A DNA stretch of 64,000 nt from the NCBI RefSeq assembly GCF_002879615.1, contig NZ_PNRF01000002.1:30242-94241 (forward strand). Direction: 5' to 3'. This document shows positions 1 through 7,756 of this stretch, piece after piece; position 1 is the stretch's first letter; every line of letters begins with the position of its first letter. Origin of the DNA: Billgrantia endophytica (lineage in GTDB: Bacteria > Pseudomonadota > Gammaproteobacteria > Pseudomonadales > Halomonadaceae). The position numbers were made by a program, and so were the translations under genes. The notes under the pieces were generated by a model. The model saw nothing but the letters and a program-made list of their open reading frames with translations, ran no database searches and was not told where the DNA came from.

Positions 1-1030
1 CATCGGTGGTGCCCGCAGGTAGCGACAGGGCGGGAAGCCCGGCACTGCTCAGCGGCGTGGTGTTGCGAATATAGGCCTCGAAGCGGCTCGTTTGGCAACC
101 GTCGATCATCAGCCGTTCGCCGTCCGGAGTCACCAGCGGGCGTGCCGCCAGCAGGGTGGTCGGCAGGCATAGGGCATCCAGCCGGTGCGACGCGATGCAG
201 TGTTGAAGGTAGGCCGTCAGTGTCTCCCCATGGCGCAAGGCGGCGGGGTAGGAATCGGTTCGTTCGCGAGCCAGGGTTCTCTCGAATAATGCTCTGATAT
301 CGTCGCAGGCGACCTGAGCGACGATCTCCTCGAGGCGCATCCGTCGCTGCTCCTCGTGTGCACCATACGCTTGCAGGAAGCGTGGAATGGCCGTCAGTGG
401 TTCATGCAGATTGATGACCGGTGAAACGCGGATATTCAACTCACCGAGCCGATGAAGATCGATGTCGACCAGTTCGACGCCGGCATCGGCCAGCCGCGCC
501 AGTGCCCGGTGCAGTGGCGGGCGGGCTTCGTCGAGCAGCGCGGACCAGAACCAGTCGGCGATGCCTAGTCGTACCTCACGTAACGGCGGCGGAGCGTGGC
601 GCGGCGTACCGCCGAGTACGCCGTCCAGCAGGCGGATGTCGGCGACTGTCCTGGCCATAGGGCCGACGGTATCGTGGCGGAGGCTAATCGGCAGGACATC
701 GCGGCTGTCGTAGCGGCAGTTGCGGCTGGGCGGATGGTGCGAAGGGCGGAATCCGACGATACCGGTCAAGGTGGCAGGAATGCGCAGTGAACCGCCGGTG
801 TCCGTACCCAGGCCGCAGGCGACGATGCCCGCGGCGATCGCTGCAGCATTGCCGCCGGATGAGCCGCTGGCGATGTGTGTCGGGGCGTGCGGATTGTGCA
901 CGCTGCCAGGAGGCGCAAGCGAATGCACGCAGGTGGCGCCCGAGGCCAGCTCGTGCAAGTTGGCTTTGCCGAGCGGGATGGCGCCGGCGTCAATGAGGCG
1001 CTGTAGCGACGGGGCATTGCCGAAACCCTG
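1..1030 (-). pseudogene. Amidase signature family hydrolase, 5'-truncated, runs off window
   Basis: Reading the minus strand gives one uninterrupted amidase-signature frame from about 1030 down to base 1. It includes GKANLHELASG, the Ser-rich SGSSGGNAAAIAAG motif (cis-Ser region), GLGTDTGGSLRIPAT (nucleophile Ser region), and near the window edge SAGLPALSLPAG, typical of the family C-terminal half. These enzymes hydrolyse amides with a Lys-cisSer-Ser triad. The N-terminal part that should carry the catalytic Lys (the VKD-like segment) is absent. Upstream of about 1030 the DNA instead encodes, on the other strand, the tail of an SDR protein. The antisense frame stays open but loses amidase character, so I call this a truncated, probably non-functional gene. 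The C-terminus lies outside the window. Confidence 0.8.
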
Positions 1031-1156
1031 GGCCGAATCGGCACGCCTCAGGATATTGCGGACGTTGCGGTGTGGCTCTGCACGGACGAGGCGAGATTCA
1101 TCACCGGACAATCGATCCTGGTCGATGGCGGTTTCACGATACTCGGCCCGCGTTAA
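1007..1156 (+). pseudogene. C-terminal remnant of a short-chain dehydrogenase/reductase
   Basis: The plus-strand frame ending at TAA 1154-1156 reads [20 protein letters not shown], then [18 protein letters not shown]. This is the diagnostic C-terminal end of classical SDR oxidoreductases (GRxGxPxDIA...FLxSDxA..ITGQxxxVDGG). An in-frame TAG at 1004-1006 closes the frame upstream, and no Rossmann TGxxxGIG or YxxxK region is present. Only about 45 residues of a normally 250-residue protein remain. It abuts the truncated end of the amidase on the opposite strand, which points to a deletion or rearrangement breakpoint near 1010-1030. Confidence 0.75.
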
Positions 1157-1338
1157 CGTCCGGAGGCGCGGGCAAGGTCCTGCCCCCGATAAACCTGGTG
1201 ACCCATTGTACGCCGTCGTCTTTCAGAATCCTTACCGGTGAACCGGAACGATCAAGGGCATCCGGTAAGTTTTCAGTAAGAAGGCGGCTGCGAAAGTATA
1301 GCGATTACCGCTCTTTCAACACCAGGTGAGAAACTCAC

Positions 1339-2163
1339 ATGTTACTATCGCCCCCGCTTGCCTTGATTCGCCATGGTTCCGCCCCGCGTATGGCGGCTGT
1401 TTCAGTACTTGCCGTTGTCCTCTGCGCCTCGGTAACGTCCATGGCCGGAGAGCCAACCGACGCCAGGTCGTCCTCCACCTCCTGGGGGCTGGGCCTCGGC
1501 GTAATGAGTAGACAGGAGCCTTACACCGGTATCGGCCGGGATAACACGCCAGTACCGTTGCTTCAGTTCGAGAACCAGTACATTCACCTCTTTGGCCCCC
1601 AGATCGAATTCAAGCTGCCGAGTCTCGATATCAGCAACTCTCAACAGTTCAACTTCGGTATCGTCGGCAAGTACGACGGAAGGGGCTACGAGGAAGACGA
1701 CGCACCGATTCTCAACGGCATGAGCAAGCGCAAGGGTGGCTTCTGGGCAGGCGGCAAGCTGGAATGGAGCAGCGACCTGGTTGACGTCAGCGCCGAATGG
1801 CTTGCCGACGCCTCAGGTAACAGCAATGGCCAAGTCGTCAATCTTGGCTTGGAGAGAACGTGGCGCTTCGGCAATCATGTTCTGCTCACCCCGCATGTGG
1901 GGGCGAGCTGGCAGGACGAGAAGACCGTCGATTACTATTTCGGCGTTCGCGACAGCGAGGCGCGCATGGACCGTCCCGCCTATACAGGGGAATCCGCTAC
2001 CAACATCGAGGCGGGGGTGCGTGGCGTCTACATGTTCAACAAGCACCATTCCGTACTCATGGGTGTCGAAGTGACGAGCCTGGCGGACGAGATCAAGGAT
2101 AGCCCTCTGGTGGATCGCTCGACCGCCAATAGTGTGTTCCTTGGCTACATCTACCGCTTCTGA
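1339..2163 (+). CDS. mipA: MipA/OmpV family outer-membrane protein
   Basis: 274 residues. The start has an AGGTGAG ribosome site 8 nt upstream; an internal ATG at 1390 would give a tidier signal peptide (MAAVSVLAVVLCASVTSMA, cleavage before GEP). The mature protein has alternating amphipathic strands, features such as YTGIGRDNTPVPLLQFENQY, and ends in the aromatic YIYRF expected of Bam-inserted beta-barrels. MipA/OmpV proteins are roughly 250-280 residues and have been linked to murein-synthesis scaffolding and envelope stress. The stop codon overlaps the start of the response regulator by 1 base, so the three genes 1339-4185 form one coupled operon; the porin may be both co-transcribed with and controlled by the two-component system. 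Confidence 0.85.
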   Translation: MLLSPPLALIRHGSAPRMAAVSVLAVVLCASVTSMAGEPTDARSSSTSWGLGLGVMSRQEPYTGIGRDNTPVPLLQFENQYIHLFGPQIEFKLPSLDISNSQQFNFGIVGKYDGRGYEEDDAPILNGMSKRKGGFWAGGKLEWSSDLVDVSAEWLADASGNSNGQVVNLGLERTWRFGNHVLLTPHVGASWQDEKTVDYYFGVRDSEARMDRPAYTGESATNIEAGVRGVYMFNKHHSVLMGVEVTSLADEIKDSPLVDRSTANSVFLGYIYRF

Positions 2164-2849
2164 TGAGCCGAATACTCCTGGTCGAGGACCACGACCGGCT
2201 GGCCCGGCTGATGTGCAAGGGGCTCGAAGCCGCCGGCATCGCCGTCGATGTGGCCGGCCGCATCGACGGCGCATGGGCTGCCGTCCAGCAGATGCCCTAC
2301 CAGGCCCTGGTTCTCGATAGGGGGCTGCCGGACGGAGATGGCCTCACCCTGCTGCAGAAGCTGCGCAGCGCGGGCCTCGGTGTGCCTTGCCTCGTGCTGA
2401 CGGCACGCGATGCGCTGCATGACCGGGTGCAGGGGCTCGAAGCCGGCGCCGACGACTACCTGCCCAAGCCCTTCGCCATGGACGAGATGGTGGCGCGTGT
2501 CCGAGCACTGCTGCGCCGCCCCGTGGCGTTCCACCCGCTCGACCCCAACCATGGTGATCTCACCCTGCGCCCCCAAGCCGGGGTGCTGTGCAGCGGCGAC
2601 GAAAGCGTCACTCTGGCCCCGGCGGAGCTGCACATCATGCAGCTGCTCTTGCACAAGCCCAAAGAGGTCGTGCGCCGCAGCGCGCTGGAAGCGGCGGCCT
2701 GGGGGCTGAGCGAGGCGGTCACGCCGAATGCCCTGGATGTGGCCCTGCACCGTCTGCGTCGCAAGCTGCTCACCATCGGTTCGCGCCAGCGGATCGTCAA
2801 TGTCAGGGGGCTGGGCTATGCGCTTCGCGAAGCTGATGCCGCTGAATAG
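2163..2849 (+). CDS. OmpR/PhoB-family response regulator
   Basis: 228 residues. The receiver domain (about 1-115) has the acidic pocket VEDHD at the N-terminus, the phospho-acceptor Asp52 in LVLDRGLPDGDG, the switch Thr in LVLTARDA and Lys in YLPKPFAMDE. The winged-helix DNA-binding domain (about 125-225) ends VRGLGYALRE, the OmpR-class signature. It resembles QseB/PmrA/TctD regulators. The ATG lies within the mipA stop region (ATG 2163-2165, TGA 2161-2163) and its own 3' end overlaps the kinase start, so all three are translationally coupled. The signal is not evident from sequence. Confidence 0.9.
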   Translation: MSRILLVEDHDRLARLMCKGLEAAGIAVDVAGRIDGAWAAVQQMPYQALVLDRGLPDGDGLTLLQKLRSAGLGVPCLVLTARDALHDRVQGLEAGADDYLPKPFAMDEMVARVRALLRRPVAFHPLDPNHGDLTLRPQAGVLCSGDESVTLAPAELHIMQLLLHKPKEVVRRSALEAAAWGLSEAVTPNALDVALHRLRRKLLTIGSRQRIVNVRGLGYALREADAAE

Positions 2850-4185
2850 CATTAGCCTGAAGGTTCTGCTGGCCTATGTGGCGGGGATGGTGCTCAGCAT
2901 CACGCTGCTCGTAATCGCTGCGGTGGTGGTGGTTAAGAGCGATGTACTGGCCCGGATGGAACTGGCCAACGCCGCGGAGGGACTGTCGGACAACGTCGCA
3001 TTCGACAGCAGTGGCAGACCCGTCGGCTTCGACTCGAGCCTGGACGACCGCGCCTGGCTGTACGAAGGTCCTCAGCGCGAAACGGCCTATCGGATCCTGG
3101 ATGATGCCGGGAACGTGGTCGCCTTCTCGAGTGCTGGAGAGGCGTTCTGGCCGGCCGACGGCGACCTCCTTCGATTGGCGCGCGGCAATTTCACCTTCGA
3201 GCACGAGGGAAACACCTTTTACGGCGCCACCGAGCCCCTCGTTCACGATGGGCGAACGTGGTACCTGCAGTTCGCCGCCAGCGCGAGATTCATGGATATC
3301 CTCCATAAAGTTGCCTTGCCGCGTATGGTTGCTGGCATCATGGTGTTCGGCATCGTTCTGTTCTTCGCCTTCGGCTTGTGTGCCTACGTCACCTTGCGCT
3401 ATACCCTCAAGCCGCTGCGCGATGTGTCGGAGTCCGCGGCGGCCATCTCGCTGCGCTCCATTGACGCCCGGCTGCAGACGGAAGCGGTTCCCGCGGAAAT
3501 AGCCCCTCTCGTGGATAGTTTCAATCGTGCACTGGAGCGCCTCGAGCGGGGCTATCGCGTGCAACAGGAGTTTCTCGGCAACGCGGCGCACGAGTTGAAG
3601 ACACCACTGGCGCTGATCCGTGCCCAGATCGAGTTGATAGAAGATGGCCAAAGTGACCGCGCCTCGCTATTGAGCGACGTCGAATACATGACGCGCCAGG
3701 TGCAGCAGCTTCTGCTCCTGGCGGAAGCCAGCGAGGCGCACAACTACCACTTCACTACCGTCCGGGTGCAAGAGATCGCCCACGATGCCGCTTCCTACTT
3801 GCAGCGCATGGCGGAATCCGCCGACGTGCACTTGGCGGTGCGTGCTATCGGTGACGTGAAGTGGAAGGCCGACCGCGCGGCCTGTTTCACCTTGCTGAAA
3901 AACTTGCTGGAGAACGCCATCCAGCATGCGCCCGCACAAACCTCCGTCAGCGTGGAAATCCAGGGCGATACGGTAACCGTGCGGGACAGAGGCCCCGGCG
4001 TCGATACAGCGCAACTGTCCCTGTTGTTCGAACGCTTCTGGCGTGCCGCGCATCGGCGAGACCACGGAGCAGGCCTCGGCCTGGCAATCTGCCAGGAGAT
4101 CGCCCTGGCGCACGGCTGGCGCCTCACGGCCGAGCAGGCCGAACCGGGGCTGCGGTTCCGGCTGTCGAATGGGGAGGGGGAGTGA
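2818..4185 (+). CDS. Sensor histidine kinase (PmrB/QseC-like)
   Basis: 455 residues from ATG 2818; ATG 2836 is an alternative. Both overlap the end of the response regulator, as expected for a coupled pair; an open frame upstream of 2818 is only regulator-gene shadow. Order: TM1 (about 12-34), a periplasmic sensor region of about 125 residues, TM2 (about 165-188), HAMP linker, dimerisation box NAAHELKTPLALIRAQ with His258, N box LLKNLLENAIQHAP, G1 VRDRGPGVD, and G2 GAGLGLAICQEIA. It autophosphorylates and hands the phosphate to the adjacent regulator. A hairpin follows immediately, ending the operon. Confidence 0.9.
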   Translation: MRFAKLMPLNSISLKVLLAYVAGMVLSITLLVIAAVVVVKSDVLARMELANAAEGLSDNVAFDSSGRPVGFDSSLDDRAWLYEGPQRETAYRILDDAGNVVAFSSAGEAFWPADGDLLRLARGNFTFEHEGNTFYGATEPLVHDGRTWYLQFAASARFMDILHKVALPRMVAGIMVFGIVLFFAFGLCAYVTLRYTLKPLRDVSESAAAISLRSIDARLQTEAVPAEIAPLVDSFNRALERLERGYRVQQEFLGNAAHELKTPLALIRAQIELIEDGQSDRASLLSDVEYMTRQVQQLLLLAEASEAHNYHFTTVRVQEIAHDAASYLQRMAESADVHLAVRAIGDVKWKADRAACFTLLKNLLENAIQHAPAQTSVSVEIQGDTVTVRDRGPGVDTAQLSLLFERFWRAAHRRDHGAGLGLAICQEIALAHGWRLTAEQAEPGLRFRLSNGEGE

Positions 4186-4187
4186 GA

Positions 4188-4215
4188 GCGGTCCGGCCAT
4201 GCCTGGCCGGACCGC
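4188..4215 (+). terminator. Hairpin after the two-component operon
   Basis: A perfect 11-bp inverted repeat, GCGGTCCGGCC / GGCCGGACCGC with a 6-nt loop, begins 2 nt after the kinase stop. There is no U-tract, only a C-run, so it may be a weak terminator or an mRNA-stabilising stem. Confidence 0.6.
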
Positions 4216-4325
4216 CCCCCGGAAGAGCTTCGCTCTGACTACCGGTGCCCGAGAGGCACCGATCTCTATGCACGATCTGGTCACGCGCCTATGCTGTGCG
4301 TAGCAGTGCTGCTGAGGATAGCGAA

Positions 4326-4520
4326 ATGCAGAAAGAAGTGATCGACGTCATCCGGGAGAAAGAACAGCTGCCGGACAGCATGACTGACAGCGAGATAGCT
4401 GAGCAGTACAAGGGCACCTATACCGCCGCCCGGGCCGCGCTGAGCTTGGAGCACAAGCCCCTCGATCAGGTGCTGGCCGATACAATGGCCAAGGTCTTTC
4501 CGTGGATGAGGAAAAAGTGA
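4326..4520 (+). CDS. Small hypothetical protein
   Basis: 64 residues, start chosen at ATG 4326 (MQKEVIDVIREKEQLPDSM...); the frame is open further upstream but only this start gives a compact helical protein. A weak GAGGAT lies 9 nt upstream. It is charged and predicted helical, with no cysteines, signal peptide or membrane segment: MTDSEIAEQYKGTYTAARAALSL looks like two or three amphipathic helices, and it ends in a basic WMRKK. I do not recognise the family. It is monocistronic and lies between the two-component operon and a decayed DUF2243 gene. Confidence 0.55.
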   Translation: MQKEVIDVIREKEQLPDSMTDSEIAEQYKGTYTAARAALSLEHKPLDQVLADTMAKVFPWMRKK

Positions 4521-4523
4521 GTG

Positions 4524-4646
4524 CTAGCCCATGCTGTGCCACTGCAGGATTTGATGCAGGAGGATCCCGTCGACGAAGCCTCCCATGCCGACCCCCGGAA
4601 TCACGCCGCCGATTCGAGCGCGGCGCAGCTCATCCGCATCGTTCAT
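4524..4646 (-). pseudogene. N-terminal remnant of a DUF2243 membrane protein
   Basis: On the minus strand an ATG at 4646 opens a 40-residue frame whose core is PGVGMGGFVDGILLHQILQW followed by HSMG and a stop (4524-4526). GGFxDGIxLHQILQWHxM is the hallmark start of DUF2243 proteins, which are normally around 150-170 residues with four membrane helices. Only the first conserved segment survives; it is cut off where the plus-strand small gene ends. It lies downstream, in its own direction, of a good minus-strand terminator. Confidence 0.7.
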
Positions 4647-4684
4647 GCGCCAACCTCATCATGATCGCCCTGTGTCGAACAAAA

Positions 4685-4708
4685 AGCCCGGCCCTCTCGG
4701 GCCGGGCT
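4685..4708 (-). terminator. Rho-independent terminator, minus direction
   Basis: Perfect stem AGCCCGGCCC / GGGCCGGGCT with a TCTC loop. Read on the minus strand it is followed by TTTTTGTT, a proper U-tract; read on the plus strand it is not. No intact minus-strand gene lies immediately upstream (4709-5254), so its original gene appears to have been lost. Confidence 0.7.
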
Positions 4709-5254
4709 GATCCTTGCTTCCCATCATGCTCTCCACGAACATCCTGTTCGTGCATCCTTGGCATATAGAGCCGTCCATGCTCGGTCTTCCCTGATATCGC
4801 TTCCTTGCTCTACTCCCACAGTGACAGCAATCGCACGAGATTCAACTAACTTGGGCTATGAACTCGTGTAGGTGATTGACGTTAGATTTTGTAGGCAATT
4901 TCCTACAAGACTGTCAGGGAACCGTTGCATCGCAGCGCCTGCGCGGCGGGTTCGAAATGGGCCACTGACATTATTGGCGCATCAATCAACACCGCCGCTT
5001 CGCAGAACGCCGATATGGCTTCATTGGGGGTGCTTCAGAGATGCTATCGTTCTGAAAGAGGTACCACGCGCCTGGGGGAAGCACGAGTCATCGCCAAGAG
5101 GGTGTTTACAAACTACTGCGCTAGGCCATACTGCGTTGAAATCAGCCTAAAAATGCTCATTTACAGCGCGTAAACACCGCTTTTTCGACGGATTTCGCCT
5201 TGTCCGACCTTCGCTCGCTACTTTTGTAAACACCCTCTAACGAAAAGGAGCAAT
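4709..5254. other. Gene-free region with a short palindrome and a MITE-like element
   Basis: No credible coding frame on either strand. It holds a 7-bp-stem palindrome, TTGTAGG-6 nt-CCTACAA, at 4889-4908 and the 142-bp inverted-repeat element at 5097-5238 described separately. The promoter of the following gene must lie in or just after that element, since only 16 bp separate its right end from the ATG. Confidence 0.5.
5097..5238. repeat. MITE-like element with 16-bp perfect terminal inverted repeats
   Basis: AGAGGGTGTTTACAAA at 5097-5112 is repeated as its exact reverse complement at 5223-5238, with about 110 bp of non-coding DNA between. A further copy of the core (GTAAACACC) occurs inside near 5170. 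No transposase is present. Perfect long terminal repeats around a short non-coding core suggest a miniature inverted-repeat transposable element or the collapsed ends of an insertion sequence. I see no obvious target-site duplication. Confidence 0.5.
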
Positions 5255-5671
5255 ATGGAGCATCTGCTATTTGTCTATGGAACGCTCAAGCGAGGTTTTT
5301 CCCACCATGAGAAATACCTCGGCCGAAGCGTCCTGATCTCCAGGGCGGAGACCTCCGATGCCTATCCCATGGTGCTGTGTAGCGAGCGGTACTACCCGGT
5401 CATGATCGATGCCATGGGGAGCGGTCAGCGCGTCCAGGGGGAGCTGTACCGCGTCGACGCTGCCTTGATCGACAACCTCGATGTATTAGAGCGCGTGAAC
5501 GAACGAGATGGCTATCAGCGGCGCAGGCTCTCCACAACTCTGCCAGATGGAGCGATCAAGAACGCCTGGTGTTATATCAAGGCCCCAGCCTGGGTAGAGG
5601 ATGTGCGTTCGGATAGTCTCAGCCATTATGACGACGCTCGTTATGTTCCGCGTGATGATGGCCTGGACTGA
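5255..5671 (+). CDS. Gamma-glutamylcyclotransferase-like (AIG2/YtfP-type) protein
   Basis: 138 residues with AAGGAG 6 nt before the ATG. The N-terminal LLFVYGTLKRG is the substrate-loop signature (YGTLxxG) of the GGCT/AIG2/YtfP fold. The mid-region Glu in VQGELYRVD matches the position that serves as catalytic acid/base in GGCTs, and LDVLERVNERDGYQRRRL continues the family pattern. Family members release 5-oxoproline from gamma-glutamyl compounds, but many bacterial members have no proven substrate. It is a single gene whose promoter sits beside or inside the preceding MITE-like element. Confidence 0.8.
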   Translation: MEHLLFVYGTLKRGFSHHEKYLGRSVLISRAETSDAYPMVLCSERYYPVMIDAMGSGQRVQGELYRVDAALIDNLDVLERVNERDGYQRRRLSTTLPDGAIKNAWCYIKAPAWVEDVRSDSLSHYDDARYVPRDDGLD

Positions 5672-5784
5672 AGTGTCGGCCCAGGTCAAACGCACGAAGC
5701 CGACACCGTGCCGATCGTGCTTGTCGTCACACCGTCTTCGCCAATGCAGATGTCTGACGGTGGAATCTGCCGACGAGGAGGAAC

Positions 5785-7491
5785 TCAGTAGAAGCGCACG
5801 CCCACCTTGACGACCTTGTCACCCTGCACTTCGCTGACGACCCAGTGAATGCCGTGCCAGCTCACGTCATCGCCGACCACGGGGTGGCCGCCGACCCGTG
5901 TGGCAATGAAGTCTCCCAGTGTCATTTCCCCCTCGCCAGGCGTGACCGATAGGCCATAGGCCTTGGCAACGTCGGACATCTTGGACCGCGCTTCGATAGT
6001 GAAGGGGCCAAAGAATTCCTGTGTCTTCTTGAGACGCTGTTCTCCGCTGAACAGCCGGTTCAATGCGGGCAGATCCCCTGGGCGACCAATGACACAGACC
6101 ACATCTCCCAACTGGAGGCGGGTACTGCCCTTGGGGTGCAACATGGTGTGTTCCCGGAAGAGCGCAGAGATCAAGGCACCTGACGGGAAGCGCAGCATGC
6201 GAATGGGTGCGTCGTCCAGGGTCTGGTTCTCGACCTGGTAAACATACATTTCATAATCGTTCTCCGGCAGGATGCCGAGGGGGCCTCGGTGGTTGGGTTC
6301 GACGCCGGGGGGCACCTCCACCTTCATCCAGCGCGCCATCAGGGAGATGGTGCCGCCCTGGATCAGCAAGGACATCAGCACGACCGCGAAGGTGACATTG
6401 AAGTAGAGCGAGGCATCCTCGACACCACCGATCACGGGGAAAATCGCGAGTACGACGGGTACCGCCCCTCTCAGGCCCACCCAGGAAATGAAGCCGATTT
6501 CGTTCCAGCGGAACTTGAAGAACGGCTTGACCGATATGAGTACCGCCAAAGGCCGTGCCACGAAGATCAGGGCCAGGCCGACGATCGAGGCCGGCAGTGC
6601 ATACTCGAGCAGGTCAACGGGATTGACCAGCAACCCCAGTATCAGAAACAGGCCGATCTGGCTCAGCCAAGCCAGGCCGTCATTGACCGGCAAGATGAAA
6701 TTGAGATGCTTGCCCGGCTGATTGCCTATCATCAAGCCGGTAAGGTAGATGGCCAGGAAGCCGCTGCCCCCCAGGAAGCTGGTCAGACCGAATACGAAGA
6801 AGCCGAGGGCCAAGGCCAGCAATGCGTAGAGCCCAGGCTCCAGGTCCACCCAGCGCATCAGGCGGGCGATAAGCATGCCGCCGCCCAGCCCAGCCACTAT
6901 GCCGACCCCGAACTGCTGCACCAGGAACAGCAGGGTTTCCACGATGCCCCCAATATCGCCTACCAGTAGCTCAATGAGCATGATGGTCAGGAAGATCGCC
7001 ATGGGGTCGTTGGTGCCGGATTCGATCTCCAGCGTGGCGCTGACGCGCTCGTTGATGTTAACGCCCCGGCCATTGAGCATCGAGAAGACGGCGGCCGCGT
7101 CGGTCGAGCCGACGATCGCCCCTATCAGCAGCCCTTCGATGAGGCTGAGATTGAAGACCCACATGGCGATCAGCCCGGTGAAGCCGGCGGTCAGGAAGAC
7201 CCCGACGCTGGCCAGGGACATGGCGGGCTTGAAGGCGGAGCGAAAGGTGGAAAGTCGTGTACGCAGCCCACCATCCAGAAGGATGAGGGCCAGGGCCAGG
7301 TGACCGATGATGAAGGCCAGCGAATAGTCGTCGAAGCGAATACCCAGGATGCCCTGCTCACCGGCCAGCATGCCCAGGGCAAGGAATATCACCAGCAGAG
7401 GCAGCCCGAACAGCGATGAGAGGCGGCTAGCCAGAATACTTAGTGCGAGAAGAAAACCACTGAGCAGAAACAGGGTGTTGACGGAGTCCAT
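5785..7491 (-). CDS. cvrA: K+/H+ antiporter NhaP2/CvrA (CPA1 family)
   Basis: 568 residues, close to E. coli NhaP2 (about 578). About 12 hydrophobic helices fill residues 1-390, including GSTDAAAVFSML and ESGTNDPMAIFL, the CPA1 ion-site helices with the essential Asp residues. After the membrane part comes a cytosolic RCK_C/TrkA-C-like segment (about 400-485) and a CorC/HlyC-like C-terminal domain. The protein exports K+ (and Na+ or Rb+ in some relatives) in exchange for protons at the inner membrane, guarding against K+ overload during osmotic shifts. AAGG precedes the ATG by about 8 nt. It lies on the same strand as nhaD but is separated from it by a terminator, so it is probably transcribed alone. 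Confidence 0.9.
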   Translation of the reverse strand: MDSVNTLFLLSGFLLALSILASRLSSLFGLPLLVIFLALGMLAGEQGILGIRFDDYSLAFIIGHLALALILLDGGLRTRLSTFRSAFKPAMSLASVGVFLTAGFTGLIAMWVFNLSLIEGLLIGAIVGSTDAAAVFSMLNGRGVNINERVSATLEIESGTNDPMAIFLTIMLIELLVGDIGGIVETLLFLVQQFGVGIVAGLGGGMLIARLMRWVDLEPGLYALLALALGFFVFGLTSFLGGSGFLAIYLTGLMIGNQPGKHLNFILPVNDGLAWLSQIGLFLILGLLVNPVDLLEYALPASIVGLALIFVARPLAVLISVKPFFKFRWNEIGFISWVGLRGAVPVVLAIFPVIGGVEDASLYFNVTFAVVLMSLLIQGGTISLMARWMKVEVPPGVEPNHRGPLGILPENDYEMYVYQVENQTLDDAPIRMLRFPSGALISALFREHTMLHPKGSTRLQLGDVVCVIGRPGDLPALNRLFSGEQRLKKTQEFFGPFTIEARSKMSDVAKAYGLSVTPGEGEMTLGDFIATRVGGHPVVGDDVSWHGIHWVVSEVQGDKVVKVGVRFY

Positions 7492-7709
7492 AGGCCTGAC
7501 CTTGGTCGGTAATGGCCGCTAGTATGACACACCCACATGACCCTCAAATGATGGCAGGCGGAACGGAATGACATGAGGTGTCGCGTAATGCTATGGCGAT
7601 GCCCTGACGCGGCCGTAATATTAACTGGTTGTTTTTATGATAATAAATCATAAGCCTATTTGGCAAGAGCTGCCAGGGCGCCATGCTTGAACGGTCAGGC
7701 AAACACAAA

Positions 7710-7734
7710 GACGCCCGGCATTTGACCGGGCGTC
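7710..7734 (-). terminator. Terminator of nhaD
   Basis: Stem GACGCCCGG / CCGGGCGTC with a 7-nt loop, located just past the nhaD stop. Read on the minus strand it is followed by the T-rich TTTGTGTTTG, fitting an intrinsic terminator. Confidence 0.75.
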
Positions 7735-7756
7735 CTGCGTCAGGTGCAAGGGCGTA

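Noticed and set aside
2151..3651. Long minus-strand frames opposite the two-component genes
   Set aside because: Opposite strand of clear receiver and kinase domains, low-information composition.
4930..4970. tRNA-like GGTTCGAAAT motif
   Set aside because: No acceptor or anticodon stems can be folded around it.
5097..5238. The inverted-repeat element as an attC or attI site
   Set aside because: No R''/R' GTTRRRY core pair and the repeats are perfect, unlike attC.
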